This document shows positions 26,346 to 39,200 of a DNA stretch of 64,000 bases, in pieces. Every line of letters begins with the position of its first letter. Within the stretch, counting starts at the first letter, position 1. The notes beneath the pieces are model-generated. The model saw only the letters and a program-made list of their open reading frames with translations, was not told the origin of the DNA and searched no databases. The translations under genes were made by a program, and so were the position numbers. Origin of the DNA: Sipunculus nudus (Eukaryota; Annelida; Sipuncula; Golfingiida; Sipunculidae); NCBI GenBank assembly GCA_026874595.1, contig CM049317.1, forward strand, positions 49,066,401 through 49,130,400. Reading direction: 5' to 3'.

Positions 26346-27205
26346 AATGATTCTTAACGCCGCCATCGGAGCCAAGGAGAATGCCGAGATAATTGAGCAG
26401 CAATGTCAAGTGTTTCAGGAGTTTTCTCATCAAGAAAAGTTTTAACATCTCCGTTAATACAGCGGTTAGATTCTTCAAGCAAAATCAACTGGCGCAAATT
26501 GTCATAATCTGTCATTACATTTTTAAAACTACACCAGCGATCAAACAACTGCTCTGTTCTCTGCGCTTTTCCCAATTTCTGAAGATCTGGGGGTAAGTCT
26601 CCCGAACTAACTAATAACCTTTTAGGATGTAATAGCACAGTCCAATTTTTATTGGGCCATTTTAAATTTTCAGCTACCTTCTCAAAGTGTAAGAAATATT
26701 TATCAACCTCTTTTTCTTGAAAGGGTTGGACAGGTCTAATGTGTTTAGCAACATCAAAACTGTGAGTTGGGGAGGCACGGAGACTATGTTCTAGCTTAAG
26801 TCTTTCTATCTCCAGTCGTTTTAACTCAATTTCTTTTTCTTTTTCTAGTCTTTCTCTTTCTAACCTTTCACGCTCTTCTCTCTCTTCTCTTTGTTTTTCT
26901 AATTCTAAATGTTTTAACCTTTCATGTGCTTCCCTCTCTAACTGTTTTAATGCTAGCTCTTTTTGCATTTTTAACGTTTTTAATCCCAACTGCATAGCAA
27001 GGCTATCATTTTTTTATGTTTCAACTTCACTCTCTTCAATTAAACCTTTGCTAACTAGATCTTGCATGGTTTTAGCAATGATATCAGGCTTTCTCAAAGC
27101 TTTTTCTTTCACACTTTGCTCCAAAAGTTGTCCCAAACGCAACAACTGTTCCTTTGTCAACTGTTCAAGTTGATTAGGGTGGGATCGTCAACAAATGTCT
27201 CAGGT
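26346..27205 (-). pseudogene. Gypsy-type LTR retrotransposon gag remnant
   Basis: The minus strand encodes a long charged coiled coil (Glu/Arg/Lys heptads, about 26750-26990), then FDVAKHIRPVQPF and a segment with FEKVAENLKWP, which is characteristic of gag proteins of Metaviridae-type retrotransposons in fish and invertebrates. The stretch with RWCSF and LRQLILLEE follows. The main frame (26354-26995) is extended upstream by an in-frame relic (about 27000-27180) separated by a TAA stop near 26999-27020 and a frameshift near 27180. The capsid middle looks deleted. Neither protease nor reverse transcriptase is present. It is dead and incomplete. Confidence 0.75.
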
Positions 27206-27639
27206 TTGAAATCTGCAATGTAAGGATGTTAAAACAATACTAAAAAACCACTGAGATAAATCATGTAAACAATGTATTGTAAACAATATGTATCCAGGCC
27301 TAGGCCTAATAAATTTTCAAAACTATTAAGCCTCCAGACGAGCTCACAATTTTATGTCACGGAACCTAATATCAACAGATCACGTATGCGGGATGAACAT
27401 AAATTTTGTAATTGAGAAAGAAAAAAATCAGATTCTGTAATACTAGGCAGCGTGAAATGTCTAGGGGAACGAATAAAGAAGTCAGTGTTTTTTTGTTAAC
27501 AATTAACCATAATTAATTCTTAAAACAATCGTACCATTACAATACACTAAATCAATACAATTAAACAGTATAACGGCAGTATAACAGCAAATCAATACAA
27601 TCACACAGTATAAAAAAAAAAACAAAGTGCACAGTACCT

Positions 27640-28105
27640 TGATACCACAACTGTCACAGAGACAAGTCCTTTTAAATGTATAAGCCGGACGAACAGTTCA
27701 CACAAATTCTCTCGGAGAATAACAGCCCAATGTAAAGCTCTTGTACCAATCCCGAAAGTAAACTGAAGACCAAATAAGATTTTTCACAAATCCAGAAGAA
27801 AATCTGAAGAAAATCTATAATTGCTGCACTTATCGGAAAAGTTCCACAAACTGACATACACGCTCTGTGTCCGCTGGAATATTCTCTCACCTCTCTCTCT
27901 CGGCTCAGAAACACAGCCCCCTATTTATAACTTCTCCTCTCCAGCCGAGAACCTTCCATTTCTCGAACAATCTAAAGAATCTAACATAGTACACACGTTC
28001 AAAGAACATACTAGAACAAAGAACGCTGTGTATCTAGGGTTCAACCAATGCGGTTAAACTAAGCCTGCAACATCTGGCCAGGCGAGGCCGCTACAACACG
28101 AGCTA
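27640..28105 (-). mobile_element. LTR-like region belonging to the gag remnant
   Basis: On the minus strand it starts around TGTAGCGGCC, carries a good TATA box (TATAAATAGGGGG, plus coordinates about 27916-27929) and ends near CTGTGACA. TGGTATCAAGG follows and would suit a primer-binding site. Position and orientation fit a 5' LTR preceding the gag at 27205. A matching 3' LTR was not seen, so the borders are estimates. Confidence 0.45.
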
Positions 28106-28207
28106 CGCGTGGCACACAAACTAAATGCCAACAACCCATGGAACATCCGTGTGCACAATAAAACAATCACCTGTAAGACGGCTGCACACAATAAAATGGG
28201 CACCTGT

Positions 28208-28208
<1 letters not shown>

Positions 28209-28273
<65 letters not shown>
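28209..28273. repeat. (AT)n microsatellite
   Basis: A 65-bp AT run at the outer edge of the transposon insertion. Confidence 0.95.
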
Positions 28274-28277
<4 letters not shown>

Positions 28278-29381
28278 ATATGTATCTGTTTAAATTACGC
28301 AGGCATTCTGATTTGTGTTAAGCGCAGACACTGTGCGCTGCTGTGAGTGCCGCACTTGATGAACTCTCGCGGGGTGTAAACACAGCGCTCACTGGACCGC
28401 AAAAATTGGTTTGAATATAATTAAAACGGTTGTGGTCACTGAACTCCATCTTTAACATACTATTGACTACCGTTAGCTTTACTTTTATTCCCCCTACCCT
28501 AGCAAGGTATTGTTCCAAATTTAATGGAATGGAATAGTATGTTTTTTTACCAGCATTATTGTTGGCACTTTAGCTATCTGTTTGTTTATGATATTATAGA
28601 CTGATTACGTGAGATTATAGGAACATGTCTTAAAAATATAGTTGTCACATGTATGATGGATACCCGCAAATTGATAGAGCACAAATATTGATACTTGTAT
28701 GTACAAAGAGGTATTTAATGAAGCAGGAAAAATATAAGTTTATACAAATGAAATCAATTTATTTTCATTTTTTCCTTGGGGAAAATCTACACTGTAACAG
28801 CACATTGAAATAATTATCCAGGATACCTTGGAATTCACTAGAAAATTTTTGACTTCATTAAGTATAGACCTTTTCTCAAAATGGCCATCTATCGTGGTAT
28901 TTCCAGTGGCATTCCTTGCAGAAAACGAACATAAATTATATCAGGCATGATAAACTAGCTCCGAAACATATAAATAACTAGCTCTGAAACTTTCCCCTCA
29001 ATATATATATCCTCTAATCATAACAAACATCAATTGTGAAATAGTATGTGCAAAACAATTAAAAACAAATTGCATGACAAATAAAACATATCCGTAATAA
29101 GTAGCGTGTTAGGTGGCTGACAGGGCTTTGTTAACTGTAAGTTATATATTTCTTTTCGACCTTTATTATCATCATCCTTTTTTGATGGCAAACAACGTAA
29201 CGACAGCACAATAATCCCTGCATTATACATAAATTCTTTCACATATTTATTATTTAATATAAATATATTTTGCAAATTGAAAAATTTGTAAGTATATATA
29301 TATATATATATATATATACTATAAGTTTATCAGTGAACGCGTCTCCTTTATCACTATTCGAATATATATATATATATATAT

Positions 29382-29442
29382 ATTGAAAGGGTATACACAG
29401 AAAAGTGGTTCACTGCCACTTTTCTGTTTAAACCCTTTCAAT
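29382..29442. repeat. 61-bp inverted repeat (hairpin)
   Basis: The outer arms are TTGAAAGGGT (29383) and ACCCTTTCAA (29432). The inner arms are CAGAAAAGTGG (29398) and CCACTTTTCTG (29416), around a 7-base loop. It lies between AT microsatellites, so it could be a tiny fold-back element. Confidence 0.8.
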
Positions 29443-29471
29443 CTATTAAACAATGAACAAGCATGTCTATT

Positions 29472-29476
<5 letters not shown>

Positions 29477-29552
<76 letters not shown>
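29477..29552. repeat. compound (AT)n-(GA)n microsatellite
   Basis: About 32 bp of AT runs directly into about 44 bp of GA. Confidence 0.95.
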
Positions 29553-29556
<4 letters not shown>

Positions 29557-32202
29557 AGAGATTCAAGGTATGACTCTGAAACTTTATATATCATTTCCCC
29601 TATAAATATAATTGGTAGGATTTGTATTAACATGCGGTGGTGAACGTGGTGAGCCCTATGTAACCTCATCCTCACTATCAATAATATCAGCTATAACCCA
29701 AAAGCACACCACAGCGTTTTTGCTTTTGGGTGTGTTGAAGCGCAACTCTCTCTCACACAGAAATAGAGGTAGATTAAACATAGAAGAGAAAAATGCATGT
29801 TCTGAGACAGCCATTTGAACAAACATAACTAGGAAATTTTCATTTGGTTCCTAAAGGGATGTCACCAATATGGTCCTGACATAATGTCACCAATATTGTC
29901 CTGACATATTGGCTGACAATAAAGCTCACTTAAGTTACAGTAAAACACAAAGATAGACAAGGAAAAAAATATTCATAGGGAGTCATACTGGGATAAATTT
30001 ACCTCGTATTCATTTCCTCCACGGCTTTTCATGCTATCTTTTTACTGAATCTGGGACCATTTTTGCTCTGAAAATTGATGAAGTCCTCCAGTTCCCATTC
30101 ATAAAATACCCTTTGAGGCAATCTAAGATGTATCATGGACTTACTTTTCATTTTTTACACTTCATTCACTACTGTGGTACTGTTCTTACTATTATGTCAG
30201 ATTTAGAATAAAAAGCCAGCCATGTAATCCAAGCTGAATTAGGTTGTAGTATCACATTAATAGTCATTAATTAGATAAAGAACCTTTAGAAATTTGTCTA
30301 TTAACTACCACATCTGGACCACCCCTCCCCCCCCCCCCCGTTACAAAGTGCGTCAGCTGCTGAGCCAATGAACTCTGTTGTATCATGGAGTTATACTACT
30401 GCATTAAAGCTCCATGGTTTTAATATGAATACACAGAATATTCTACTGTCCTATGCAATTAACCAGCATCACTATTTATACATCTGAACAACTCCATGGT
30501 TTCATAAGGTGTGCTTTTATACGTTGTACCCACTTAACCATGTAGCCCCAGGATGTAGACTTAAAACTTGGCGTGCACTAACCTCCTCAATTCAAAATTG
30601 TGTATAGTATACACAAGTCACGAGTTGATCTTCGTGATGTTCGACATGGGTGGATCCAGAAAGATTTAGTGGGGGTTTCGTTACTTAGGGGGCCCTAGGT
30701 AGTGGTGGGAGGGGTGTTCTCTAGATAATTTGCAAATGTTGGTTACCTGGAAGGCAGCTCATGCCATTTCCAGCAAATGGTGATGGTGGCAATTGTTTTA
30801 CCAAAACAAAGAGGCAAAAGCAAATATGCTGGAAATGTAATGGAATAATTAAATATACCTGTATTTTACACCTAATGATGGCAATTCGGCAAGTCAGACC
30901 TGGCTAGGTAAACTTCAAATGCCAGGTGTAAAGCATACTTGATCCTTGGTCTAGGAGGTAATAAATTTAATAAACACAAGACTAAGGCAAATAGTCTCAT
31001 TTGGGGTATTCCACGCAATTAATTGACATAATTGATGAAAAATAGGGGTCGTGATGAGGAGAGGGATCACCCTAAATTCCTACGTTTATGATTTGTGGCT
31101 CGCGCAGAGGCAATCCGTTTGATTTTACATCGAGATATCCTCACAACATTAACACACTTAACATGTTTACATCATATTCTTTTGTAAACACCTGGATTTG
31201 AAAGTTTTGCAGCCTTTATTTTCGAAGGGTATTAAGGCTTTTGCAGAGAGATAAGCTTCCTGCCCCCGAACGTTTTCAGATGTGTATCAGGGTTTTCGGA
31301 AAGGAAGGGTTAATCTAGTGTAACCTAGTCTATATCATCAGCAGTGGGATAGCCACGTAAAAATCCTAAAATCTTCTGCTAAGTTATGCATGGACTTGTT
31401 TGATGTTTTTATCTCTCTTCTCTACTATCACTTAAAGGACCCAGTGTTTGTCATCAACAACATGTTAATTAACCTTGTCCATAAACAACAATAGTTATAC
31501 ATAATAAAAACAGGAGACACAAGTTTTTATATAGTTCTTTCACTCAGTTTTGATACGCCTAAGAAATGTGTATTGCTAAGGGGTCCTTTTCTTTTGGAGT
31601 TACAACGGACAATATTGTTGACTGCGTGTTCTCTGTGGCCCACCACCCCTACAAATGTACCCCTGACTATCATGTGTGAGTTGTTTCCATGTCGGCGGGA
31701 ATGGTGGACATGTATATGGAAGTGTGCGTAGAACAGTTTATCCATGCAAGTCTGTTAAAAAATCTATTAATATTTGAGGATGTAGGGTTTGAGAGATACA
31801 TATCCGAATTGAATATCAGCTGTATAGATATGTACCTATTATATTAACCGCAACATATATGTTATATTTTACATGTTCAGTGGTTAAGAGGAGATAAATG
31901 GGACAAGCGTTACTGACTGGCAAAAAGTTTACTTTCCATGCGAATATTGATGTAATTACATGACTTCCCGGTCCACAAAATTTAGCCACAGAACGTAGAG
32001 GTCACAGAGATTAGAAATGTTTATCTTTGTTTATGTTAATTTGGATAAGTTATGTCAGCTGTATTGAACATACCCAGGCTTGATATCATCAAGGATCAGA
32101 ACTTGGTTTATCATCTATATTACAGTACTGCTCATTGTTAACTCATTCATTCTGTTACAGTTGTAGGAAGTGCTTTTTGTGTATATCGGCGCCGGCCTCA
32201 GA

Positions 32203-32281
32203 ATGTCTTGTGATTTAGTAATTTACTTGTGGCTAAGCGTGGTGATTCCTTCTGGGCTAAACTGGGAGCTGTCACCGTCAG
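32203..32281 (+). CDS. receptor exon 1: signal peptide
   Basis: It encodes MSCDLVIYLWLSVVIPSGLN and then WELSPS with one extra base, ending at tcag/gtaagg. The hydrophobic core and a cleavage region near SGLN fit a secretory signal. The start was chosen because this is the only ATG in frame and copies A and B begin at the same place. Confidence 0.8.
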
Positions 32282-33194
32282 GTAAGGTGATGTCAGTATA
32301 TTTATATATACCAGCTGGACATTGCATACGAAAATAGTTCAAGGCACATGCTGACCAGCCGACCTTTGACATCCATATGTCATATGACCTGGCTGACCGG
32401 AAACCTCCGTGACACAAAGTATTGTGTATACTATTTATGTTGTATATCGGTGTAGGATATGCTTTAATAACTAACGTACACATAATATTATATATTATTA
32501 TATTATATTTTATATTATGATTAAAATCTCACCTAAACGCTTATCGTGATTACAGACTGATGTAGCAGGACCCGATCGTTAACAAACTATTGACTGCCAT
32601 CCACTTTATGTTTATTGTCCGTTCAGTGCATCCCAGTATATGGTTTTATCCCAAATTAAATAGCATTATGTTTAATATTTTTTCACTGTTAGTATCGCTA
32701 CTTTTGCTCTCTGTTTTCCTGAGATTATATGAACACGGGTTTAATAAATATATTGACCTGGCATGTGTGTCGGATAACTGCAAATTGACATAATATCACA
32801 AATTCTGTATATTCGTATGTACAAAGAGGTATGTTATACAATAGTTAAAATATAAATTCTAATAAATGGTGTGCTTTGTTGATACTAGATGGTTTTTTAA
32901 AGCAAGGATAAACGAGTTCATTTTGTGATCATATGATAGAAAGCCTGGTGTGGGCCGGAGTCTTATTTTTCTCTAATTGTCGCCAATGCCAATGTTTGTT
33001 GACATTGTATCAAGCGCCTGTAATGCATATCCCCCCAAACTTTTTGGCAAGGGGGGGGGGGAGGGATGGTTACTGTAATAACCCTCCCCCCCCGGACTAT
33101 TCAGAGAACAACATTTATAAACTTATACTGGAATCATAACACCTTATTTTGTAAAACCTTATACTTAATTGTAAATTATGCGAAATATGATACA

Positions 33195-33245
<51 letters not shown>

Positions 33246-36200
33246 CAAATGGATCTTGAAGGCGATAGAAAAGTATGTATATATATATGTGTGTGGGTGC
33301 GTGTGTTTGTGTCTGTGAGTCAAATCACCCTCCATCCCATCCTTGAAGATAAATTGACGCCCCTGGATGGCATGACCTGTTGAATTTCTTTCCAGATTAA
33401 ACAAAAAGCTCCACACACATTTTAATATCAAACATTAATAACAGGCTCCGAAACAAATTAATGCCCTCAAATTTCTCTTAACATGTATTTACTGTAATTA
33501 TAGCATACACAAGTCCTGGAATATCATACGCAAACAAGTTAAAAACAGATTGCATGACAAAAAAACGTTATGCCTAAAACGGAACTTGTGACTTGGCAGA
33601 CGTGGCATTCTTAGCTGTATATCATATACCTCTTTTCGACCTTTAACACCATCATCCATGTATGATGCAAGTTAATGTAATTCTCAGGTTTATCCTACGA
33701 CAATACAATGATCCATGAATGATCTAAACTAATTCAGTCCTATCTCAAATTGTCAAAATAAAACAAAATACCTGACGCGAAAAAAAGGTAGAGTTCTTAA
33801 GTAACGCGCGGTGCCAGGGAACCCAACCTCTTTATCGGCCTAATAATATGTATGGGCGGGTTCAAAGTGGATATGCACTTGGTAGACACCGCAATTCTGG
33901 CTTTTCTTTAAATATTTAAGAGACCCTGGATATCCGAATGATCTCCTAATTAAGCTATTTAGTGTAATAAAGTACAATTAAGCTAGCACGAGAGCAGTAT
34001 GAACAAAACGACAATATACAGTGATATGGCCCCTTGAAGCTCGACCTAATCATATAGTAAAGTTTACGGGACTAATATTGGACCGATATTCGATATTCGA
34101 TATTTGCAGGTGAATATCGAATATCACACAAATCAGCAACATTATTCTCCTGTGAAATCATAGGGAATCGATCCAAACGGTATGATGCGTCGTCTTCAAA
34201 TTCTAAGGCTACCCCTCGTAATTTGAATAGCCCTACTGTAACAGACAGCCGTTTTCTGTTGAAGCAAGGGATTTGAGAGATGTCTTCATTCCTGATGGAC
34301 CCTCATCAAATAGTTTCAAATGTCTATCAATATTGCATGCGAATGTATAATATCTTATGTCACTTGCTTATATGTAACTTATTTGATATTTGCATGCGAA
34401 TATTGAATGTTGCATACCTCGGTGTTTCCTCCAACGCCCTTCACCCTTAATTAGCTCAGTTTTGTATCAGATCCGGATCTTATTTCGCTAAAACCTTTTT
34501 AAAGTTTTAAGCAAACATTGCCATTAAAACTTTTAAATTTTTTTATCAGAAAATGATGATGGGAGAAAGAACAGAATGTTACAGTTTGTGTCGGTCGGAT
34601 AAAATCTTTGTTTAGTTCCTTTTAAAAAGGACCACATATTATGGAATGGAGCTGTTCAATCACTGAATACATTATGATAAAAACTCCTGCCGCCAGCTGA
34701 TAGACTGACGGCCATCAACCTTTCCTTTCTGACTTCATATATAACTCAGCTCCTGACAGACAAAGCCCAGCTTTCCTTTGATGTTCTCCAACCTTTACTT
34801 GTGTTGACTCTAAACTCAACCATAATATTATCTCTCTCTTTCCAGACACTTATGAACAGACTTCGGTAGACCTTCTTCCCATCTACTTCAATAGAACGTC
34901 ACCTAAGTACAATCAGTCGGCTGCTGCAGGATTTTGCCGGAGACGGGGGATGAAACTTCCCGGAGATCTGGAACCGGCTCAGCTTCAGCACCTGATAAGC
35001 CTCACCGGATCAGATCATCCCAAAATCTGGCTCTCATACAGAAGAAAATATAACGATACGTGGCAACCAGTTGATAAACCAGGTGCTTTTTTTCTGATTA
35101 ACGATTTCTAGAAATTGCTATCGGCTGTTTGTTAAAAGAATTAAACGACAAAACTTCACGAAACATGTTTATTCAGTTCAAGATGTTTTTTTAAATTAAT
35201 TTCCTGTAATCTCTGAAAATTCACGTATGGACTTTATCTATTTTCTTTTACGCTTGTTAGTGTAATACTAGAGGTAAAAAGTCCCTTTCTGTTACAAACG
35301 GTACATACCTCAATATTCATTTATTCAATATAGTTTTGTACACTTTTAACCATAATTTTTAATTGTGCCCCATTTCATATTATATATCATACAGTATTTT
35401 GTATAATATATTATATTCCGTTATGCCCTGTTTAGATAATATTAGAAAAATAAAGAACATGATAAATATGAAGAAAGAAAAACTAAAATAAAACTGTATA
35501 CACATTCAGGTAACTGGAATCCTGAGGGTGAAATACAACCTGACAAACGGTGTTCGTTTTTGAAGCTCGACCTAAATAATCCTAAACCCTGGAATCAAAG
35601 TTGTTATACGGGCGCGGGAGGATTCATTTGCTTCATTCCAGGTAAGAAACGTTTCAGATTACTCAAGACAGGGGCTTTATGAATGGAAATTAAAAAGAGC
35701 AATTATAACTAGCTACATAAACAACAAATGTGTTCAAATTACCGACATGGCTATGTTACATATCTATGGCACTGAATAGTTGTCATGTATATATTTACAG
35801 ATTGCCCTATGTGTCCTCCTTGGTCCTGCCATCTACTTCAAAACGGATGTCTTTTGATTCGGCACCAATCATTGACCTGGTTCCAGGCCAGGGCCGCGTG
35901 TATCATGGCTGGTGGACAGCTGTGGGTTCTTGATAAGGATTTTAAACAACAAATTTACGCCTGGAGGAATCTTAGCATGAACTTTCAACTGAATGACGCC
36001 TGGATAGGATGGAGGGCGGAGGACTGGGTGGAAGAGGGTGAAGGTAAGGTTATATATTAAAGAGGTGCTGCTACTTAAACTACATACACCTATATGTCAA
36101 GCAAACGAATTCAAAATCTCATTATAATATTATATAACACAATTGACTGTGAAAAAAAATGTTAATATAGATTAAAAAAAAACTGAACCAAATTCCTGGA

Positions 36201-39200
36201 GGAAGAACAATTCTTTCTATTTATTTTTTCCACAAAAAAAAAGTTGTGTGATTTGTTAAAAAAAACTATTGGCACATCTTAAGCACCGTTATCTCGGTAT
36301 TGATGTCACATAAAGGGAAATCCCGTGTGATTTAAAAATCTAGATCTCATCAAAATCTCACTATTTCTGACTCTGTCAGCCCCAAATATCCAGGGAAGAA
36401 TAAAAACAACATATGTTGCTATACTTTAGTTATATCTAAATTTTGCCTATGACTCCACACTTCGCAACAGCCATTCACATCAGGACCCAGTTTCTGTTCT
36501 GGATTAAATCCACACACATAATACAACCGCGTGCAATAAGCTTTACCTAACCTATATGTTGCACCATAACGCTTCATCTATATATCATTACTGGTATGAT
36601 ATCACCATTACTATAAATATTTATCCATAATAGCAGATACATGTTTATTGTGCAGCTTTGCTAATACAGAATCACGGATAGAAGAATCGCTCGGTTTGGT
36701 GTTGGCTTTGTTGTTTCGGTAATATCATTGACTGGTCATTAAGATCTTGGGTTATTTTTTAATTAAAAGCTCATACCATGTTTTTCCCAACAATGCAGGT
36801 CTAACAACATATCCATTATTACCAAGATTTACTAAACAAGGTGGAGGGACGGACCATCGGCCACATTGTGTTGTTCTTTTGACTGCCCGGCCCTTTAACT
36901 GGACGGTTCAAAATTGTTCAGATCTTGCCGCTGTTGCTTGCGTGAAAGGTACATATTTGATTAATTAGTGGAAATTGCACGGCACATTTTACTTTTAATC
37001 ACTTTATAGAAATGTGTGCTGAACTGCATTGTCTTGAAATTCTACACAATTGTTAAATAGCCATCTCTCTCTAAGTTTCTCTCTGTCTGTCTCTCTCTTT
37101 CTCCCTCTCTCTACATATATTTAATGTTGTGTATTATAATATTATGTAATGGGGAAAAAACATAAAATCTAATAATATATTCTGATTAATATGTATCTTT
37201 TTGCATCTTTCAGATAATAAGGTTGGATTAAACACCCGTCTGGAATCGCCATCCACACCAAGTCTGATCAGAAGTACCAGAGACAATCCAAAAGGATCCC
37301 TGTCATTGCTATGTGATACAGGTCACTAATTTATTAGGTTGTATCTCTTTAAGGAGGACAATGGTGAAAGCAGAGTTCTTTAAACAATGGGTCCACTCTG
37401 CTATGATTCTGGGTCGGTTCAATATGAGGTCCGGAAAATAAACTTTTACACATCCAAAATCTTCTGGTAGGCCTGAACCGGAAGGCTCTAGTTCCATAGT
37501 CCACACACTTCCTTGTTTTCTATTAATAGTGATCCAAAATTTAAATTCTGGACAAATTAAAAAGAATTTATAATAATATAGATGTGCTGTGTCATGATTT
37601 TTTTTAGTCCTGTTGGAAGTAAGCCAATGTTGGATGGTTCGCCAATATCAAAATTCAACGGTTTTGCAGCATTTTTTAGGCAGTTTTTGAGCAGATAGCA
37701 ATAGCAGTGTTTTCAGCAGATCTGCAGCAGGTATTCAGCAGAATTACAGTAAATGTTGTTTATGTGCTCTAGACACCTTTTCTCGAAAAGTCCTCTCCTG
37801 GAGCAGTGCTCTTCTGGAGCGGGGATCTGTGCTCTCCTGGAGCAGTGGTATTTGAGAATGGAACTGTGTGCTTTGTTGGAGCAGTGCTCTCCTGGAGTAG
37901 TGGTATTTGAGAATGGAACTGTGTGCTTTGCTGGAGGAGTGCTCTCCTGGAGCAGTGGTATTTTAGAGCAGAACTGCGTTCTTTGCTTGAGCAATGCTCT
38001 CCTGGAGCGGTGATTTGTGCGTTCCTTGAGCATTGCCATTTTAGAACAGACCTTAATTTGTGCTCCAGTTCAGCAGTGCTGTTCTTGAGCAGACCCGTGT
38101 TTATAGACGTTCACATCACATTGCGCTTTCCATTTTTTTTTATTAGTGAATTTTGTGTAAGGGCCCACTAAGCAGCATTCTCTTTTACACCAACTTCAGG
38201 AGAATTAACAAAAACACATACCTTTCAATGTGTGTAACAGAATTTTATTAATTATATACAGTTAATATTCTTATACGTTTTTTCTTGCCCCTGTATAGTT
38301 GAGAACCCACATCATGACATTTTTCATCTCCGAACCAGGTGTTCCACTGTCATGCATAGGACAAAAGCCTGAAAAGAAAAAGAAAATGATTAACACGACA
38401 GTTCAAACAATCAGTCTGCGAACATTCAAATTCACGAGGTCCTTGACAGAAAAATGCCATGTAGATGTTTTAAATACGATTTATATTGTTGGGAATTGTA
38501 TAAATCATATGCCATAATCACTCTTTAAAAGATATATATGTGAGAAATATATAATTTCGAAAGTGGTATTGCACACAAAAGATTTGTTTAAACATGATAG
38601 TATTTTCCTTCTTGTTTGTAGGTAGATACAAATAAAAAAAAAAGATTAATGCCTTAATGGCCAGAATAACATTTTGCTCTAAACAACTTTGTGCCTTTAA
38701 ACTCATTAGGCAGAGCATAAAAAGCATGACTGCAAACTTTTAAATGTCTGGCCTTAAGCCTAAGCCAAGGTTTTAGTGCCTTGCAAACAGAAATGAAGAA
38801 TTGTTGTTTAACTGGGGGATTATAAAATTCAGAGACTGTTGTTCAAAGTTTGAAGTTGAATAATGTTTAGAACCCAAGCCTCTAAGCAATTTTTCTAATT
38901 ATCGCTATGTTCTGATCCCTTCCCCCACATCTCCGCCCCCTCCTTCCCGATTTCAAAATGTCCTTCTTGAGCATGCACGGGTGAAGCGCCTAGGCAGGCC
39001 ATCAGAGTGCGGCAACTCCGATGATTTACTGTTTTAGAGATCTCCAGAACAGGTTAACCAACCCATCAGAAATAAAATAGTTACAATTAAAGATCTGCCT
39101 AGATGCGATACTATCAAACATTCCAAGAAAGATGTTAATTCACATTTTTGTGTTACTTCGTTGATAATATGTCTTTCTTTGCTTTGTGCTTTGTTTCAAA

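Larger units (their letters stand above)
25330..29330 (+). repeat. segmental duplication unit C', split by transposable elements
   Basis: The left part (25330-26225) matches the starts of units A and B. The right part (28420-29330) matches the ends of A and B, with 'tttaacatactattgactacc' (28451), 'gttggcactttagctatctg' (28561) and 'tttcgacctttattatcatcatcc' (29153). The middle, including any signal-peptide exon, is missing and replaced by the SINE head, gag remnant and LTR-like sequence at 26229-28105. Confidence 0.75.
29700..33725 (+). repeat. segmental duplication unit C, carrying the used first exon
   Basis: It matches unit A from 'gtgttgaagcgcaactctctctcacac' (29732; unit A 17025) through 'taaccatgtagccccagg' (30535), 'gtacacaagtcac' (30609) and the signal-peptide exon (32203) to 'tcgacctttaacaccatcatcc' (33637). 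It is the last unit and leads straight into the lectin exons. Confidence 0.8.

Noticed and set aside
29319-29681. 120-codon minus-strand ORF with Leu-Ser and Tyr-Ile repeats
   Set aside because: It is a direct translation of (GA)n and (AT)n microsatellites.
37713-38171. ORFs of 82-108 codons on both strands
   Set aside because: They result from the 55-bp minisatellite. A repeat unit not divisible by three drifts through frames, and there are no splice borders.
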